Assembly: GCA_943737045.1 (NCBI GenBank)
Contig: CALSFV010000225.1
Location: 124,001-188,000, forward strand
Length of the DNA stretch: 64,000 nucleotides
Reading direction: 5' to 3'
Source: Parapristionchus giblindavisi
Taxonomy: Eukaryota > Nematoda > Chromadorea > Rhabditida > Diplogasteridae
Each line of letters opens with the position of its first letter. The first letter of the stretch is position 1. Below are positions 45,020 through 56,190 of the stretch, piece after piece. The notes under the pieces were generated by a model that had not been told where the DNA came from, searched no databases, and saw only the letters and a list, made by a program, of their open reading frames with translations. The position numbers were made by a program, and so were the translations under genes.

Positions 45020-48000
45020 TCCATCTCTACCCCTCCGACCACCACATCTCTTCTCCCTTGTCTCCCATCATCACTTCGCCCTTCTTTTCTCTTCTCTTCT
45101 CGTCCTCTTTTCCGTTTCTTGTCGTTCTCACAAACATGCCAAGGCACTCTCTCTGGCCACCAAACTCTCCCAACATTTATCCCTCTCTCTCCCTCTTGCT
45201 GTGTCCTTCTCTTTCTCTCTCTCCCCATGTTCCCTCCCTCCCTATCCACTCTCTCTCTCTCTCTCTCCCTCTCTCCCTCTCCATTCTGGCCACAATAACA
45301 ACCTCTTACTCGTCGAGTCGTTGTCGTCGTCGACCTTCAGGAGTCCTCTTATTTCTTCCCTTCTTCTTCTTCTCTTTTCTTTCTTCTCTTCTTCTTCTTT
45401 GAGTTTACATTCTATAACCGCTGCCTATTCTCCTTCTTCTTCAACCTCTCATCATCATCATTGACTCGTGTGTATGTGTATGCTCTTTGTCTCAAGTAGA
45501 GAGAGAGGGAGAGAGAGAAGTTTACTTTGTGAGATGATGGAGAGGTAGATATATGGTCAGTCACGTACTCCTCGACACCGATTTGTGGCAGGGGTGAGAG
45601 AGACTCTGGCTCTCTGACTCTTCATTTCTCTTTCTCTCTGTCCATCTCTCTCTGACTCTCTTTTACTCTCTCTATCTCTCGCTGACTCTGGCTCTCTCGT
45701 TCTATTTCTCTCTCTAGCTCTCTGACTCTATTCTTTTTTCCCTTTCACTCTCTCTCTCGCTCTCTCTCTAGTTCTCTCTGACTGTCTGGCTCTCTCTCCT
45801 TTTTCTACGATTTTATTTCTATCTCTCACTGATGCTATCTTTCACTTTATCTCTCTCTCCACCCCACCCACCTCGATATCTCGCGTTATATTGTTCTATA
45901 CTGTTCTTCGTCTTTTCCCCGTCTATCTCTGTCTCTCTCTCCCATACACCCCCCACACGTCTTATGTAACAATGTTTGCTTGCTCTGGGTAGTGGATCGA
46001 TAACTCCCCTTATTGATTACCGTAGTCCATTGACTACCGTACTCGTGCTCATCGTCATACCGTAATCTTCAGAGACAGTCGCGACTTCGCTCGGTCTCAA
46101 GCGGAAGATGTCATCTGCCTCATCAGCAGCCACTCCAACTACTGCGGCCACTGGAGGGCCACAGTCTCGCCAGAGACCAGCCCCTCTGCCCACCACGACG
46201 CCCAATGGCATGACGGCGAATAAGGCCATCGAGATGTACTATATCTCGCTATGTCAGCCGGCCTTCCCTGAAGCTGGTGAGTGTACTGTAGTTTTTATTG
46301 ATTTATTTTAATGTAGATGATATTGATTGATTGCTCCAGTATTTTACGTCCCCTCGAGACGGCGCACCACTAAAAAAAACACTCTTATTCTCTTTTTATT
46401 CTACTCATTACTCGTTTTTCTCTGTTCTTTGATCTTTGGTTCTTATCTCCGGTTGATTAGTAGTATACTTTATGGTTAATTAGCTTTAATCATAGTATGT
46501 TAGTGTTGTGCTGGGTTATGCTTGTAGTGAATAACATATTCGAGTGGGGGTGGATGTAGCCATTGACAACCATGTAAAACATGTTTTGAGATTCTGCCAT
46601 ATGTGGGTATATGACTACTAAAATATCGGTGTGCTGAAACATGTTTACGCCTGGTAGAAGAGCGAAGAGAGACAGCGTGAGGTTTGGTACAATCGATGCA
46701 ATATGGTGGTTGTTGATGAAGGTTACTTTTACGCGCTACTTACTATAATATTACCCTGCAAAACCGGAGAACGTTCATGCATACGGCATCTGATAGACTA
46801 ATGCTAGATAGAATAACGCTCGAGAATCAAATTGGAACGCCGCTTCCCGAAAAGATCAGTGCGCAGTGCGACGCAAAAGTGACGGGTGATAAAGGGAGAG
46901 ATGGTAGAGCAGCGTCTGAGGAGATTGATTACGCTAAGCAAACACGGTAGCTATTCAGTATACGCTAAGCGATCAATATTAAAGGGACCGGGAAACGAAA
47001 AACAAGTTGATCTCATATAAAAGAGCTTGGAATTCTGTTTCGAAATATATACATCTTATATCATAAGAATTCTCTGGTAAGGAGAACGGCGCAGTTAAAA
47101 AAACTACAGTCTGCTCCAGATAGCGGGAGCCTTTTCCTAATCATACATTTTCAAACCCCAACAATGTCGCTATCTGACCAGTTTCAAAATTTGAAAAATC
47201 TGACCAGTTTTTCGAGAATGGTCAAGTTTCGCGCATGAGACGAGTTATGAGAGAAAGAAATAATTTATTTGTTATGAAAACATATAATAAAGATTGAACT
47301 TGAATGAGATTTGTTGTGAATTAATGTGATAAAGTTTGAAATTCTTTCATATGAAGGACTATTGAATTGAAAGAATATAAAAAATAAAAAAAGTAAAAGA
47401 GAAATAAGTAGAGAAGGAGAAGAGGGAAGAGAGGTAGAAGTGTTGTCAGATTACGGTACGTATAGTTAGGTCAGTTATGTGATCTGTTATTTGAATTTTT
47501 AATATCGTTTAATTTAAAAGTCGGTTTTACGTATGTTTCTTTACGTCATGACGATCATTAAGAGAACTAGAAATGTTTAAAATATAAATTGGACACTAAC
47601 GTTAGTTATTCATTGAGTTTAGTGCCAAAACGCCCAATGGTCCAATGTACGACATTACCATAGTATTGTTGGACAATTGTTTGTAGGCAGTTAGTTCACT
47701 TATTTCGAATCCTTTTTTAAAATTTTTTTTTCCAAAATGTGTAGAATTGCCTGAACTTTCACTTTATGTGCATTAGAAAAATAAATAAAAATGATTTGAG
47801 CTCATACGTTCATTTTAAACATCAAAACTGGTCAGATTATGGTATTTGGGAAGATGTGAGAGCAACGAAATATTTTTTTCCTACTTATTCGTGGTCATAA
47901 TTAATTATAAAAACAAGAACTGCACTCGAAACTGCCTCCAAGTAGTCATTTCAGATTTAGAAAGGTAAACAAGTGGTCAGATCTTGTATTTGATAAGATG

Positions 48001-51000
48001 TGACATCCGTGAAATATTTTTTTCATGCTCTTTCGTGCTTATATTTAATAATGAAAACAAGAACTGTGCGTAAATGTGCCTCCAAGTAGTAATTTCTGAT
48101 ATTCAAATACTTGTGCTTCTGAGAATGTTGATAGGCACATTTATCAATGAATATCAAATTTTAGTGTTGAATTTACATTTTAAAAATCCATTATTCTCTT
48201 AATGATCATGTGTGAAGTAATGAAACAAACTGAAATCGGGGATGTGCCTACCAACATTCTCAAAAAATTGAATATAAGAAATTGCTTGTCGGAGGCATAT
48301 TTACTCACATTCTTTTACTTTGATAATTATTTATGAGCAAGAATAAGTAGAAAAATATATATTTCAATATCACATCTTTTCAAATGTCAGCTCTGATCAG
48401 TTTTGTGGCTTTAAATGACCGTATGAGTTCAAATAGTTTTTATTCTATTTTATTTTTTTTACTTGGAAATAAACTTCATCATCTTCTTCAACGACAAGTA
48501 GAAGAATTATCGATCGACCGTTAGTGCACATTTCTCAATAACCAACTTTACTGTCCAATTTACAGTTCAAAAATTGATAGCCCTCTTAGTGATCAAATTT
48601 TACGTAAAGATGCATACGTAAATCACAGTTTTAATGCTATTATCAGTAATTATCATTGTACAACTCTAGCAACTCTTCTAGCTTTCTTCCTTCTTCTCCC
48701 TTTTTACCTTTTATAGCACGGTGTGACACACCTACCGGAGAAAAGAGTGGGCGGAGGTTTAAACTTTTAGCGCATACCGTATACAGAAAACGAAAAGTGT
48801 AGTTCGCGATCACGAAGGCATTTCCGTATAAGAAAAAAAATACAGATTTGAAAAAATTGGCGCCATTCCTGAATCATGAAAAAGAACATGCTTACAGTAA
48901 TTAGTAAGTATTGAAAAATCCTGATTAATGCCTGAATTCTGCAGGAATTGTTGTTGGGTCTCACAGCGAATAGAAAGAAAAAGCGAGAGCGCAGACATGT
49001 CAGACACTTTTTGTCTGCTAATTCTGTCGCCGATCGATTTCTCTTGTTGTGTCATACCGTGTATTTCGCAATTCTTTATATTCTTTCAATTCAATAGTCC
49101 TTCATATGCACGAACACAAACCTTTATTACAGCTCATGATAAATCTATATCACATCAGTTCACAATAAAACTATTTCAATTTTAATCTTTATCACATTAA
49201 TTTTGAAAAAATCAATTCTCTATTTCTTTCTCCACTTGTCTCGTCCCTTTCGTGCACAGATCATCCTGGAAAAAAAAACTACTGTAGGGGAAAACGAGCT
49301 TTCGTAAACCACCCTATTAAATAACATGCTAACAATAAGCTGCCGAAAAATACTCTGAGCATTAGTTTATTTGCCCTTATAATGCACATTTGCCTTACGT
49401 GCCTACTACGGTGGCGAGAACCAGTCACTAGTCACTAATTATTATCTCTCTCCAACTAGTGCGCAATCTTTTCCACTCTCTCTGATACTCTTCTGTCCCC
49501 TGTGGCAGCCGTGCGTTGGGGTCACGGTTGAGTAGAAATATTACTCTTTTTCTACTCTTTGTTTTTTTTTCTCGGCTCTAAGTAATCAAAATATGCAAAT
49601 CTATATAATTTTGGAATCTACAAATCAAGGGCTATTCTACAAGCCTAAAATTGACTGCAAAAGGACAATTTTAAATTTCTTAAATTTTTCAAGTCATGCA
49701 TTGCAGTAAATATTTTATTAAAGTAATTCGAATAACAATGAAAAATAAAAAAAAGAAAATATAAAAATATTGATAAAGGAAATAAATTATATTATCGTCC
49801 GATTCCGATCCGATTTGAAAGAATGCATACACGAAAAATTGAAAAAAAAGTGTTCTTTGACAGCCAATTGCAGACTTGGTAAATAGCTCTTAGCTTGTAG
49901 ATTTCAAACATATTCAGATTTACAAATTTCGAATACTTATAGCCGAGAAATCCCAAAAGGAGTAGAAAAAGAGTAGCTGAAAATAAGTCACTAATGTTGC
50001 GATGATCTCATCACTACTAACCGTCGCGCGAGAGGTCGTAAATGTGCCTTTCTCGGTTGTGTAGAGAGAGACTGTTACTAGGGCTAGTAAGTAGTGACTG
50101 GTTCTCGCCACCCTAGTGCCTACGCCGTAACCTCCGCCGTAAGGACAGAGGAGGTTACGGCGTAGGCACGCAAGGCAAATGTAACGAATGGTAGGACACT
50201 CATAGACTTATTTATACTGCAGCGGTATTACTTATTTATACCGTATTTAAAATGCATGCATACTAATTCTTGTGCATCTATTAATAATATTAATTTAACT
50301 ATATAGTTTTCTTTCGTCTCATTTTGGACACCACTCCTTCGTACCATTCATTCAGAGATCAAAAGAAACCGAAATGCGACTCCCCTGAATTTTGCCAATC
50401 AAGGATATTTCGAAAAAAAAACAAAAAAAAATTAAACAATATTTGCTCTTTCGAAAATATCAATGCGCTAAAGTTTACTATTGATATATTGAAACGGAAG
50501 AATTGCAAATTTGTTTCGGGGAAGTATCTGCAAAAATTTATTTCGAGAAAGTATCGGAAAAGCGAAAAACTAAAAATGCACATCTCTGCTGCCAATAGGG
50601 CAAATATTGATAAGTGGTTTACCACAATTTGTTTGCTTATTCGTTCGGGTTTTGACCACTTTTCTATGTTTATGTCACTCCTATCTTGTCGTAAAAACGT
50701 TATCACGTTATTTACGTGAAAATAAGCGAAAAATAAGCGATTTTTGACAAATCTGACCAGTTTTAAAATTTTTGGTGAAATCTGACCAGTTGGCGGAGCC
50801 AAAAATTGTTGGTTTAGCATAATGTATGTTCCTAATTGCCACACCAACTCTTTGGATACGACTTGAAATTGAATATTTTGATGATAATTTTATCCTCAGT
50901 GGGGGAATTATGAAGAATAAAACTCAATAATAGGCTATTTTGAGCTTTTCGATGGAGTTGGCATACTGTAGTTCGGAAACCTCGCCCGTGGTGTGGAGCA

Positions 51001-51749
51001 GGCTACAGTAATCCATCTTCTTACCAGAGCGTCTTTTCAAACTTTCAAATACATATTTCTGAATAGTTCTTTGAGCTTATCAACATGAGATCAACTATTT
51101 TAACTATTTCGAATCGAAATTTTTGGATGCCAGCTGCCTTTAAGTATACGGTAGCTATTGAGCATACTGTAAACAAATAAATATTGAGGATAAGGTAGCT
51201 ATTGTGCATACGGTATTCAATTATTCAATCAATGTTGAGGATACGGCAGCTATTGAGCATACTGTAAACAAATAAATATTGAGGATAAGGTAGCTATTGT
51301 GCATACAGTATTCAATTAATTAATCATTATTGAGGATACGGTAGCTATTGAGCATACTGTAATCAATGGATCAATCAATACTGAAGATACGGTAGCTATT
51401 GAGCATACTGTATTTAGTGAATCAATCAATATTGAGCATACAGTAGCTATTGAGCATAGTATATTCAATGAATCAATCAATAGTGAGGATACGGTAGCTA
51501 TTCAACATACAGTAATCAATGAATCAATCAATATTGATGATACGGTAGCTATTGAACATACAGTAATCAATGAACCTATCAATATTGAGGATACGGTAGC
51601 TATTGAGCATACCGTAATCAATCAATCAATCAATCGATATTGCAGGCGAGGTTCCGCTCACTCCGCTGGCGCCCAATGTCTACCTCGAGCAGTACAACAT
51701 CCTGGAGTGGCAGCGGTCATCAGCACGTGAGGCCGCCCTGAGATTGTAA
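37394..51749 (+). CDS. HMG-box protein (nine exons, two introns over 5 kb)
   Basis: Exons 37394-37484, 37552-37617, 38035-38114, 38814-38873, 39192-39290, 39668-39760, 40468-40588, 46073-46276, 51646-51749; all phases agree and give 305 residues. Residues about 65-125 look like an HMG box: PFTGFMLFVRKERGTIHAKY, then PDVSVEELQSIYQKHWSALG and PEGQAVLHNQAREI, matching the family's P-x-F...P...L...W..L...A pattern. It should bind DNA in the nucleus. A basic GLKRK (about residue 210) could be a nuclear signal. The rest is Pro/Ser/Thr-rich, with a C-terminal segment PLAPNVYLEQYNILEWQR not recognised. The particular HMG subfamily cannot be assigned. Introns 40589-46072 and 46277-51645 are almost entirely repeats and mobile elements. 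Confidence 0.82.
38239..38415. mobile_element. MITE, family B, best-preserved termini
   Basis: A 177-bp element with symmetrical ends cataggtgggcacg and cgtgcccacctatg, reverse orientation relative to the other copies. Duplication ctttaacc (38231-38238) and atttaacc (38416-38423), one mismatch. Lies in the HMG-gene intron 38115-38813. Confidence 0.92.
39578..39640. repeat. ATT trinucleotide microsatellite
   Basis: About 20 uninterrupted or nearly uninterrupted att units just upstream of the acceptor of HMG-gene exon 39668-39760. Confidence 0.9.
39930..40092. mobile_element. MITE, family A
   Basis: A 163-bp element with ends aataggtcgaatag (first base changed) and ctattcgacctatg. Perfect 8-bp duplication ggatcggc at 39922-39929 and 40093-40100. 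In the HMG-gene intron 39761-40467. Confidence 0.92.
41376..42493 (-). pseudogene. Decayed Tc1/mariner-type transposase
   Basis: On the - strand, fragments in shifting frames resemble a nematode Tc1/mariner transposase. The N-terminal HTH is seen in RLNTPKRIVYNAIRPY (from the ATG at 42493), then PGRPASA, NRERIRQTIYRNPTR, KLGIS...RKIVKCG and TDPQVNLRRMR. Near the 3' end, LRKLRIAIEKFLRASISAKR and GYIEI match the family C-terminus. The middle (about 41640-42010) is unrelated or badly decayed and the DDE residues cannot be seen, so it is inactive. An outer end cagggtgcgtgataatttct (41376-41395) preceded by TA fits a mariner terminus; the other terminus was not found. Confidence 0.7.
43869..43969. 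mobile_element. MITE, family A, short copy within the CRE-palindrome array
   Basis: Ends cataggtcgaaaaagtacg and ggttcgacctatg, with two ctgg/caggccgcattt units. A partly deleted relative starts at 44448 and another at 42756; all three follow a similar ttctctg(c/t)tag(c/t)cca, so they were probably copied with the array unit rather than inserted independently. No 8-bp duplication is visible. Confidence 0.75.
44573..44733. mobile_element. MITE, family A, with an empty site elsewhere in the window
   Basis: A 161-bp element with ends cataggcagaatagc and cttttcgacctata. Perfect 8-bp duplication cccggcac at 44565-44572 and 44734-44741. The same flanking sequence, without the insert and with a single target copy, occurs inverted at 15801-15845. 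Confidence 0.93.
44880..45960. repeat. CT-rich low-complexity region with (CT)n
   Basis: An uninterrupted ct dinucleotide run at about 44959-45016, with further ctctct and cttctt runs up to 45960. The long open frames here are a by-product of the repeat and encode only Ser/Leu/Pro. Confidence 0.92.
46721..46769. mobile_element. Solitary right terminus of the 20589-20958 element family
   Basis: gcgctacttactataatatt followed by accctgcaaaaccggaga is almost identical to the right end of the element at 20589-20958. No matching left end is found nearby; it abuts a fragment of the CRE-palindrome repeat. Confidence 0.75.
47490..48660. mobile_element. ~1.15-kb foldback nested in the composite element
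   Basis: Outer arms share ttttacgtatg, ctttacgt and gatcattaagaga in inverted order. Inner arms share gagctcatacg, tggtcag, cctccaagtagt and gttgataggcacatt. Within the left arm a ~140-bp segment (gtcagat ... aacaagaactg ... cctccaagtagt) is present twice in tandem. No target duplication was identified. Confidence 0.7.
49407..50115. mobile_element. hAT-like non-autonomous element nested in a hairpin
   Basis: A 709-bp element with termini tacggtggcgagaaccagtc and the mirror of tagggtggcgagaaccagtc. Perfect 8-bp duplication gtgcctac at 49399-49406 and 50116-50123. Removing it restores a hairpin with arms cctacgccgtaacctcc / ggaggttacggcgtagg and outer arms acatttgcctta(c) / gcaaggcaaatgt. Confidence 0.9.
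51150..51640. repeat. Minisatellite (~50-bp unit, about ten copies) abutting an HMG-gene acceptor
   Basis: Units read tacggtagctattgagcata, then ctgtaatcaatgaatcaatc and aatattgagga. The array ends at the acceptor of the last exon (51646), so the branch-point and polypyrimidine environment is made of repeat sequence. Confidence 0.9.
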
Positions 51750-52044
51750 CTGACTGGGTCCCGAGAAGATTATGAGTGGTTACGGTAGATGTGTACCGTA
51801 CTCCTCCCACTACTCTACCGTACCCAATGCACATATAATCAATCAATAATCATATTATTTCCCATTTAGACCTGGCCTGTCACGAATAACTAGTCTTTCA
51901 TTCTCCTGATTGTTTTCACTTGCTTTGACGATGAGAAGAGTTGCTCCTGGGGTCAGGCAAGATGATCAGCCCCACCATTGGTTTCATGGACTATTTTTTG
52001 TTTGTTTATATCTAGTGAAATCAATAAATGTTGGTGGTTTTACG

Positions 52045-52186
52045 GTACTGGGTCGGATGAGATCCGATGAATGATAACCATTTGCATATGAGAGACAACC
52101 GCTAATGAATAGACAAAGTATGCAAACAGTTATCATCCAGTTGGTTCTCATTCATGGGTTCTCATCCGACCCAGTTCCGGTTTTAG
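52045..52186. mobile_element. Small inverted-repeat element (termini actgggtcggatgaga)
   Basis: Ends tactgggtcggatgaga and tctcatccgacccagtt are inverted copies. The interior, gtatgcaaacagttatcatc and neighbours, matches the reverse complement of the repeat at 17960-18115. Confidence 0.7.
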
Positions 52187-54035
52187 CCAATCTGATGACT
52201 CGACCAGCCCACCTAGTAGTGGCCCTTCTCCCAGTTTGTTTTCCTGGAGTACGGTATACATCCATCCCATTTTTGTTATTGTTTATTCATTTTCCCATAG
52301 TTCCACCCATACATAGATAGATGAAATTATAATCCATAAAGCATATAGAATATATATCATAACCCGTCATAGTTGTTATCCCATCCCATCCCTCCTTTGA
52401 TTGCACTACTCTTTGTGTTACTACCGTATCCCAATCAATAGCTGTTCATTGTTACCGTATCCGTTGTTATTATCCAATCAATCAATATATATTCGCTTCT
52501 TTACTCAACCCTTCTGTCGCTTTGGTGCTTTTCCCCTGATTACTATTGCTTATTCAATTGTCCGCTAATGTTCTCTCGCTTATCATAAACGCTTTTGCTC
52601 TACTCTTCGCTTCTGTTGTCTCACCACGAACGTCCAAGGTTACGGTATTCCATCCCCGTTTGTTGAATGTTATCGATTGATGGAACAACCTGTACTTGGA
52701 CGTGTTGATGATATGTGTTACTTGTTGTTTGACCTTGACCTTTTATTCTTCTTCTATTCCGTTTTTGTTATATCCCACTAATTCCTCATGTTTTACTCCG
52801 CTTTCAAGTGCTTTTTTCTCTCCGAAATTGTTGAATCTTTTCCGCCTTCCGTCCATTTACCCGATCACTTCAATCGATATTCCCATCATATTATTCGCTT
52901 GATAATACTGTTCTGATCATAAATTACTTCCTTTATTAGTCAGGCACGACAACTAAACGAAAAAGAAACTGTTTAGTGTTGTTGAAAAGTTACGAGAAGA
53001 AGAGAGTATGAAAAACGAGGAGAGTTTTCTTTTCTTTTCGCTACTTTCGAACAGAAATAAGGAAGAAAAAGGTAACTGTGAAATAGCATGTGATCATATT
53101 CAAGATAATAGAAAACGGAGAAAGGGATGAAGAGGAGTCCCGTATGGATTATATGTACTTGTTAAGAAGAAGACGAAAGGGGGGAATTAAACTACGGTAG
53201 TTAAACCGGGTAATACGGTAGTTCATCTACCACAGAAAATAATAGAAATGTACTTTACGATAACAGAACATGAACATGAAGGACACCTTAGGAACAAAGA
53301 GGAGTACGCTACAATATAATAATTAGGTAGGTGTATGTGAGTGTCTAGGAACAGATGGATCACACAAATCATTGTACATTCCATTTTTGTAGAAGAGCAG
53401 CCATATTGTACGGTATGTATGGTTACGGTCAGTGATGGCCTATCACTATCCCAGACCCTTCAAATGCGTGTGTGTACCTAGATTTTGGGTCAAAAACGCG
53501 TGTGGGTAACCCGATTTTATGATAAAAACGCATGTGGGTACCCCAAAATCGTGAAAATTTCAAGAAAATCGTCAATTTATGGTCCAATTTTGCGGGTGGG
53601 TAACCATGAAAGGCAAATTTTTGCGGGTGGGTCTATCCCATGGGATAATCATAGACCATGTCTGGTTACGGAAACTGAAAATGTTTTAGAAAGATTTGTC
53701 TTGTCTAGTTACCCAAGGAGGAACCAAGCATGGAATTTAAATCACATGTTTCAAAAATAAAGCCAGTTTACGTTAATGTGGTGCGGTATTGGATTACGGT
53801 AACAACGTAGATAACGTATTAATCATTCAGATAAAAGTCATAATATGCGAAAAAAATTTATATCTACAGACAATATGAGTGCGCTTGCGAAATAATCGAC
53901 CATATCCAGTGGGGGTCCGGCACAGTCTAAAAATCAAAATTTGGGGATCGGGGTTCTCGAGGGTGCTGATGACGATGGACATGTTCATTTTGCACCTAGA
54001 GCCACCGTTGAGGCCAGACGACGTCGCGTTGAAAT

Positions 54036-54794
54036 CAGGGGTGTGCGGCAACCACTTTTTTCGGCAATCGGCAATTGCCGGCAACCGGATAATTAAACAT
54101 TCGGCAATTGCCGGCAATTTCGGCAACTTCGGCAATTTTGAACTTAACTATTTAAAATGAGCCAACGATAATTTTTATGAAGTACTTATCAAAAATCGTT
54201 ACCAAACGAATCCATTGGCAATAAAAAATTGCAACAACGAATCAAATATCAATATTTTTCGTTACTTATGTACAAATAAGCAGAATATTCTGTTGAGTGA
54301 TATTTGGAAAGATTCTTTCTGCATTGTTGAGAAAGATTCCCGCCGTCCCGAATAGTCTTTCTGCTTTCGCAGATCCGGATGGACAAATTAGATACTTCGT
54401 GGCTACTCATGAGAAGCGGGCGTTATGCCTTCGTAACATTACTAGTATAATGAGAGACTGGATCAATCTCCGTGCCTGGTGTATTGGCCAGAAAACTTTT
54501 GACTTCCTGGAGAAAACACAAAGGCTAACGAAATGTCATTCTCAAAACGACACGATTATTCGTTTTGATATACCGTATACATCAAATTTCTAAGATATTG
54601 CACACAAAACGTGTGCTTATCTGTCTTTTTTCAATCATTTTTTGCTTGAATTTTATTTCGGCAATTTTTCAAAATTGGTTGCCGTTGCCGGCAATCAATT
54701 TCGGCAATCAAAAGTCGGCAATTTCGGCAATTTCGGCAATTTCGGCAATTTCGGCAATTCCGGCAAACGGCAACTCAGTTGCCGCACACCCCTG
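54036..54794. mobile_element. hAT-like non-autonomous element
   Basis: A 759-bp element with perfect 17-bp inverted termini CAGGGGTGTGCGGCAAC. The flanks gttgaaat (54028-54035) and gtcgaaat (54795-54802) are an 8-bp duplication with one mismatch. The subterminal regions are built from repeated ttcggcaatt and ttgccggcaa words. CAGGGGTG-like ends and 8-bp duplications are typical of hAT elements. No transposase frame is present. A degenerate relative begins near 29025. Confidence 0.92.
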
Positions 54795-55461
54795 GTCGAA
54801 ATCTCGTTTTTCGACTTGAAAAGTCGTTTCTCTTCACCCGATGGTGCTAAAATTACAAAACTATGCCTTACGGTGCAGAATTTCATGGCGATCACGCCTG
54901 CCCAATTCCTTTTTTTCACCCAAAATTTTCATAATTTTCATAAATGGAATTTCTCTCAACGGCAAAAGTGTGTAATGCAACCTACACAGATCGGACCGGA
55001 CTGACTTCAGTATCACATTTCAGCCAATTTCAGCCAATTTGCGCCCGTTTCGAGAAAATCAACTTTAAGTGTAGTCATTTTGCCGTTGAAGATGAGACAA
55101 GAATCGAGAGAGTGTGGTGGTATGAGAGAATCGTAATGCACGCACCTGAATTTCCCGAGAATTTCACCACATTATTATAGGATACGTTAGCTAGATTTTT
55201 TTTCATTTTAAAGAACTCGTCGAGCACGTCATTTTTCATGTTGGTCGTATTCTATGAAAGTCGTTTGTTCTCAAGATACAAGCGATACAACGATTTGGAT
55301 CCAATAAATCTTAATTCCTGTATTTCTCTTGTAAATGAGTTTCAGACAAAATGTTCAAAATAAAAGTTGTTCTACTCAAAAAAGTTCTTCAAAATGAGTT
55401 CATAAAAAAATTTTTTCAAACATGAGGGGGTATGAAAACAAAAATATTTTCGGGTCATCTT

Positions 55462-55680
55462 CAGGTTCAGTTATCTCAAAACACGGATCGATCGATTTTT
55501 TATTATTTTACCTCATTCTACGCGGAATTTTTTGCTCTATAAAATTAGGTAAATATTGGGCTGCCGTTTTTTTCTTTTAAAATTTTAGTTAAATTTAGAA
55601 TGCTTCGAGAAGGTAAAACAGTTAGTTTTCGATCGGATATCCGGACCGTGCTATAGCGAGTTTTTGTTGCCTAGGCACAC
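55462..55680. repeat. Left member of a ~220-bp inverted repeat pair spanning 6.8 kb
   Basis: Sequence from cttcaggttcagttatctca through gaattttttgctctataaa, gggctgccgttttt and cggatatccgga to agcgagtttttgttgc recurs inverted at about 62085-62299. The outer limits coincide with cttcagg/cctgaag on each side. Confidence 0.8.
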
Positions 55681-56099
55681 ATGCAAACCAAAAATATGGG
55701 AAGTGAGTAATTATAGTATAAAAAATTATCTCTTTTTATTTAACTTTGTTATTAAATTGTACATTTGCCTATCTTTTAATTTATTTCAATTTAATGACCT
55801 TTATCAAGTACAGAACCACTTAGGGAGGAATGGTTGCCTCCATACACGGACGTGGTGCCTGGAGCACAATTCTACAGGGGGATCCGAACGAAAGATGGTT
55901 AATTTTACAGGGGCCTTTACTTTTTTTTTTAAAATTTCTCCTAAATGTCATTTTTACAGGGTGCATTCCACAAATTCTCGATCAGCCTTAATTTTACAGA
56001 GGGCACCCCCAATTTCGGCACGGCGGTTCAATTTAGAGAAATCCCTACATTTAACTTTGGCTTGAAGCCACTTGCATTACGAAAAATCGGCAAAGTTGA

Positions 56100-56190
56100 T
56101 TTGCACTGGTCGGGATTCGAACCTACGAGGTTCGTATAGATACGCAAAAGCTCTACCCACTAACCCATATCGGCATGTCTTGCGAATCGT
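56100..56190 (-). repeat. tRNA-like (SINE or tRNA pseudogene) sequence
   Basis: On the - strand, gttagtgggtagagc resembles a pol III A box and ggttcgaatccc a B box, 29-30 bp apart, in a sequence starting gccgatatgg. The T-stem pairing is broken (gtagg versus cccga), so this is not a functional tRNA; a tRNA-derived repeat is likelier. Confidence 0.45.

Larger units (their letters stand above)
47142..50828. mobile_element. 3.69-kb composite element with family C-like ends
   Basis: Starts catacattttcaaaccccaa and ends ttggtttagcataatgtatg, short inverted termini related to family C. The flanks ttcctaat at 47134-47141 and 50829-50836 are a perfect 8-bp target-site duplication. Repeated ctgaccagttt words lie near each end. 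No transposase is seen (longest frames under 165 codons), so it is non-autonomous. It contains a large foldback (about 47490-48660) and a hAT-like element (49407-50115), and fills most of HMG-gene intron 8. Confidence 0.85.

Noticed and set aside
44757..45464. Open frames of 235 and 200 codons on the + strand
   Set aside because: They run through CT microsatellite and encode Ser/Leu/Pro runs in two frames at once; no splice or family support.
50324..50847. 131- and 162-codon frames on opposite strands
   Set aside because: AT-rich interior of the 3.69-kb composite element; no transposase motif and no exon chain.
56100..56190. A functional tRNA gene
   Set aside because: A- and B-box-like words are present, but the T stem and anticodon arm do not pair; treated as a tRNA-derived repeat.
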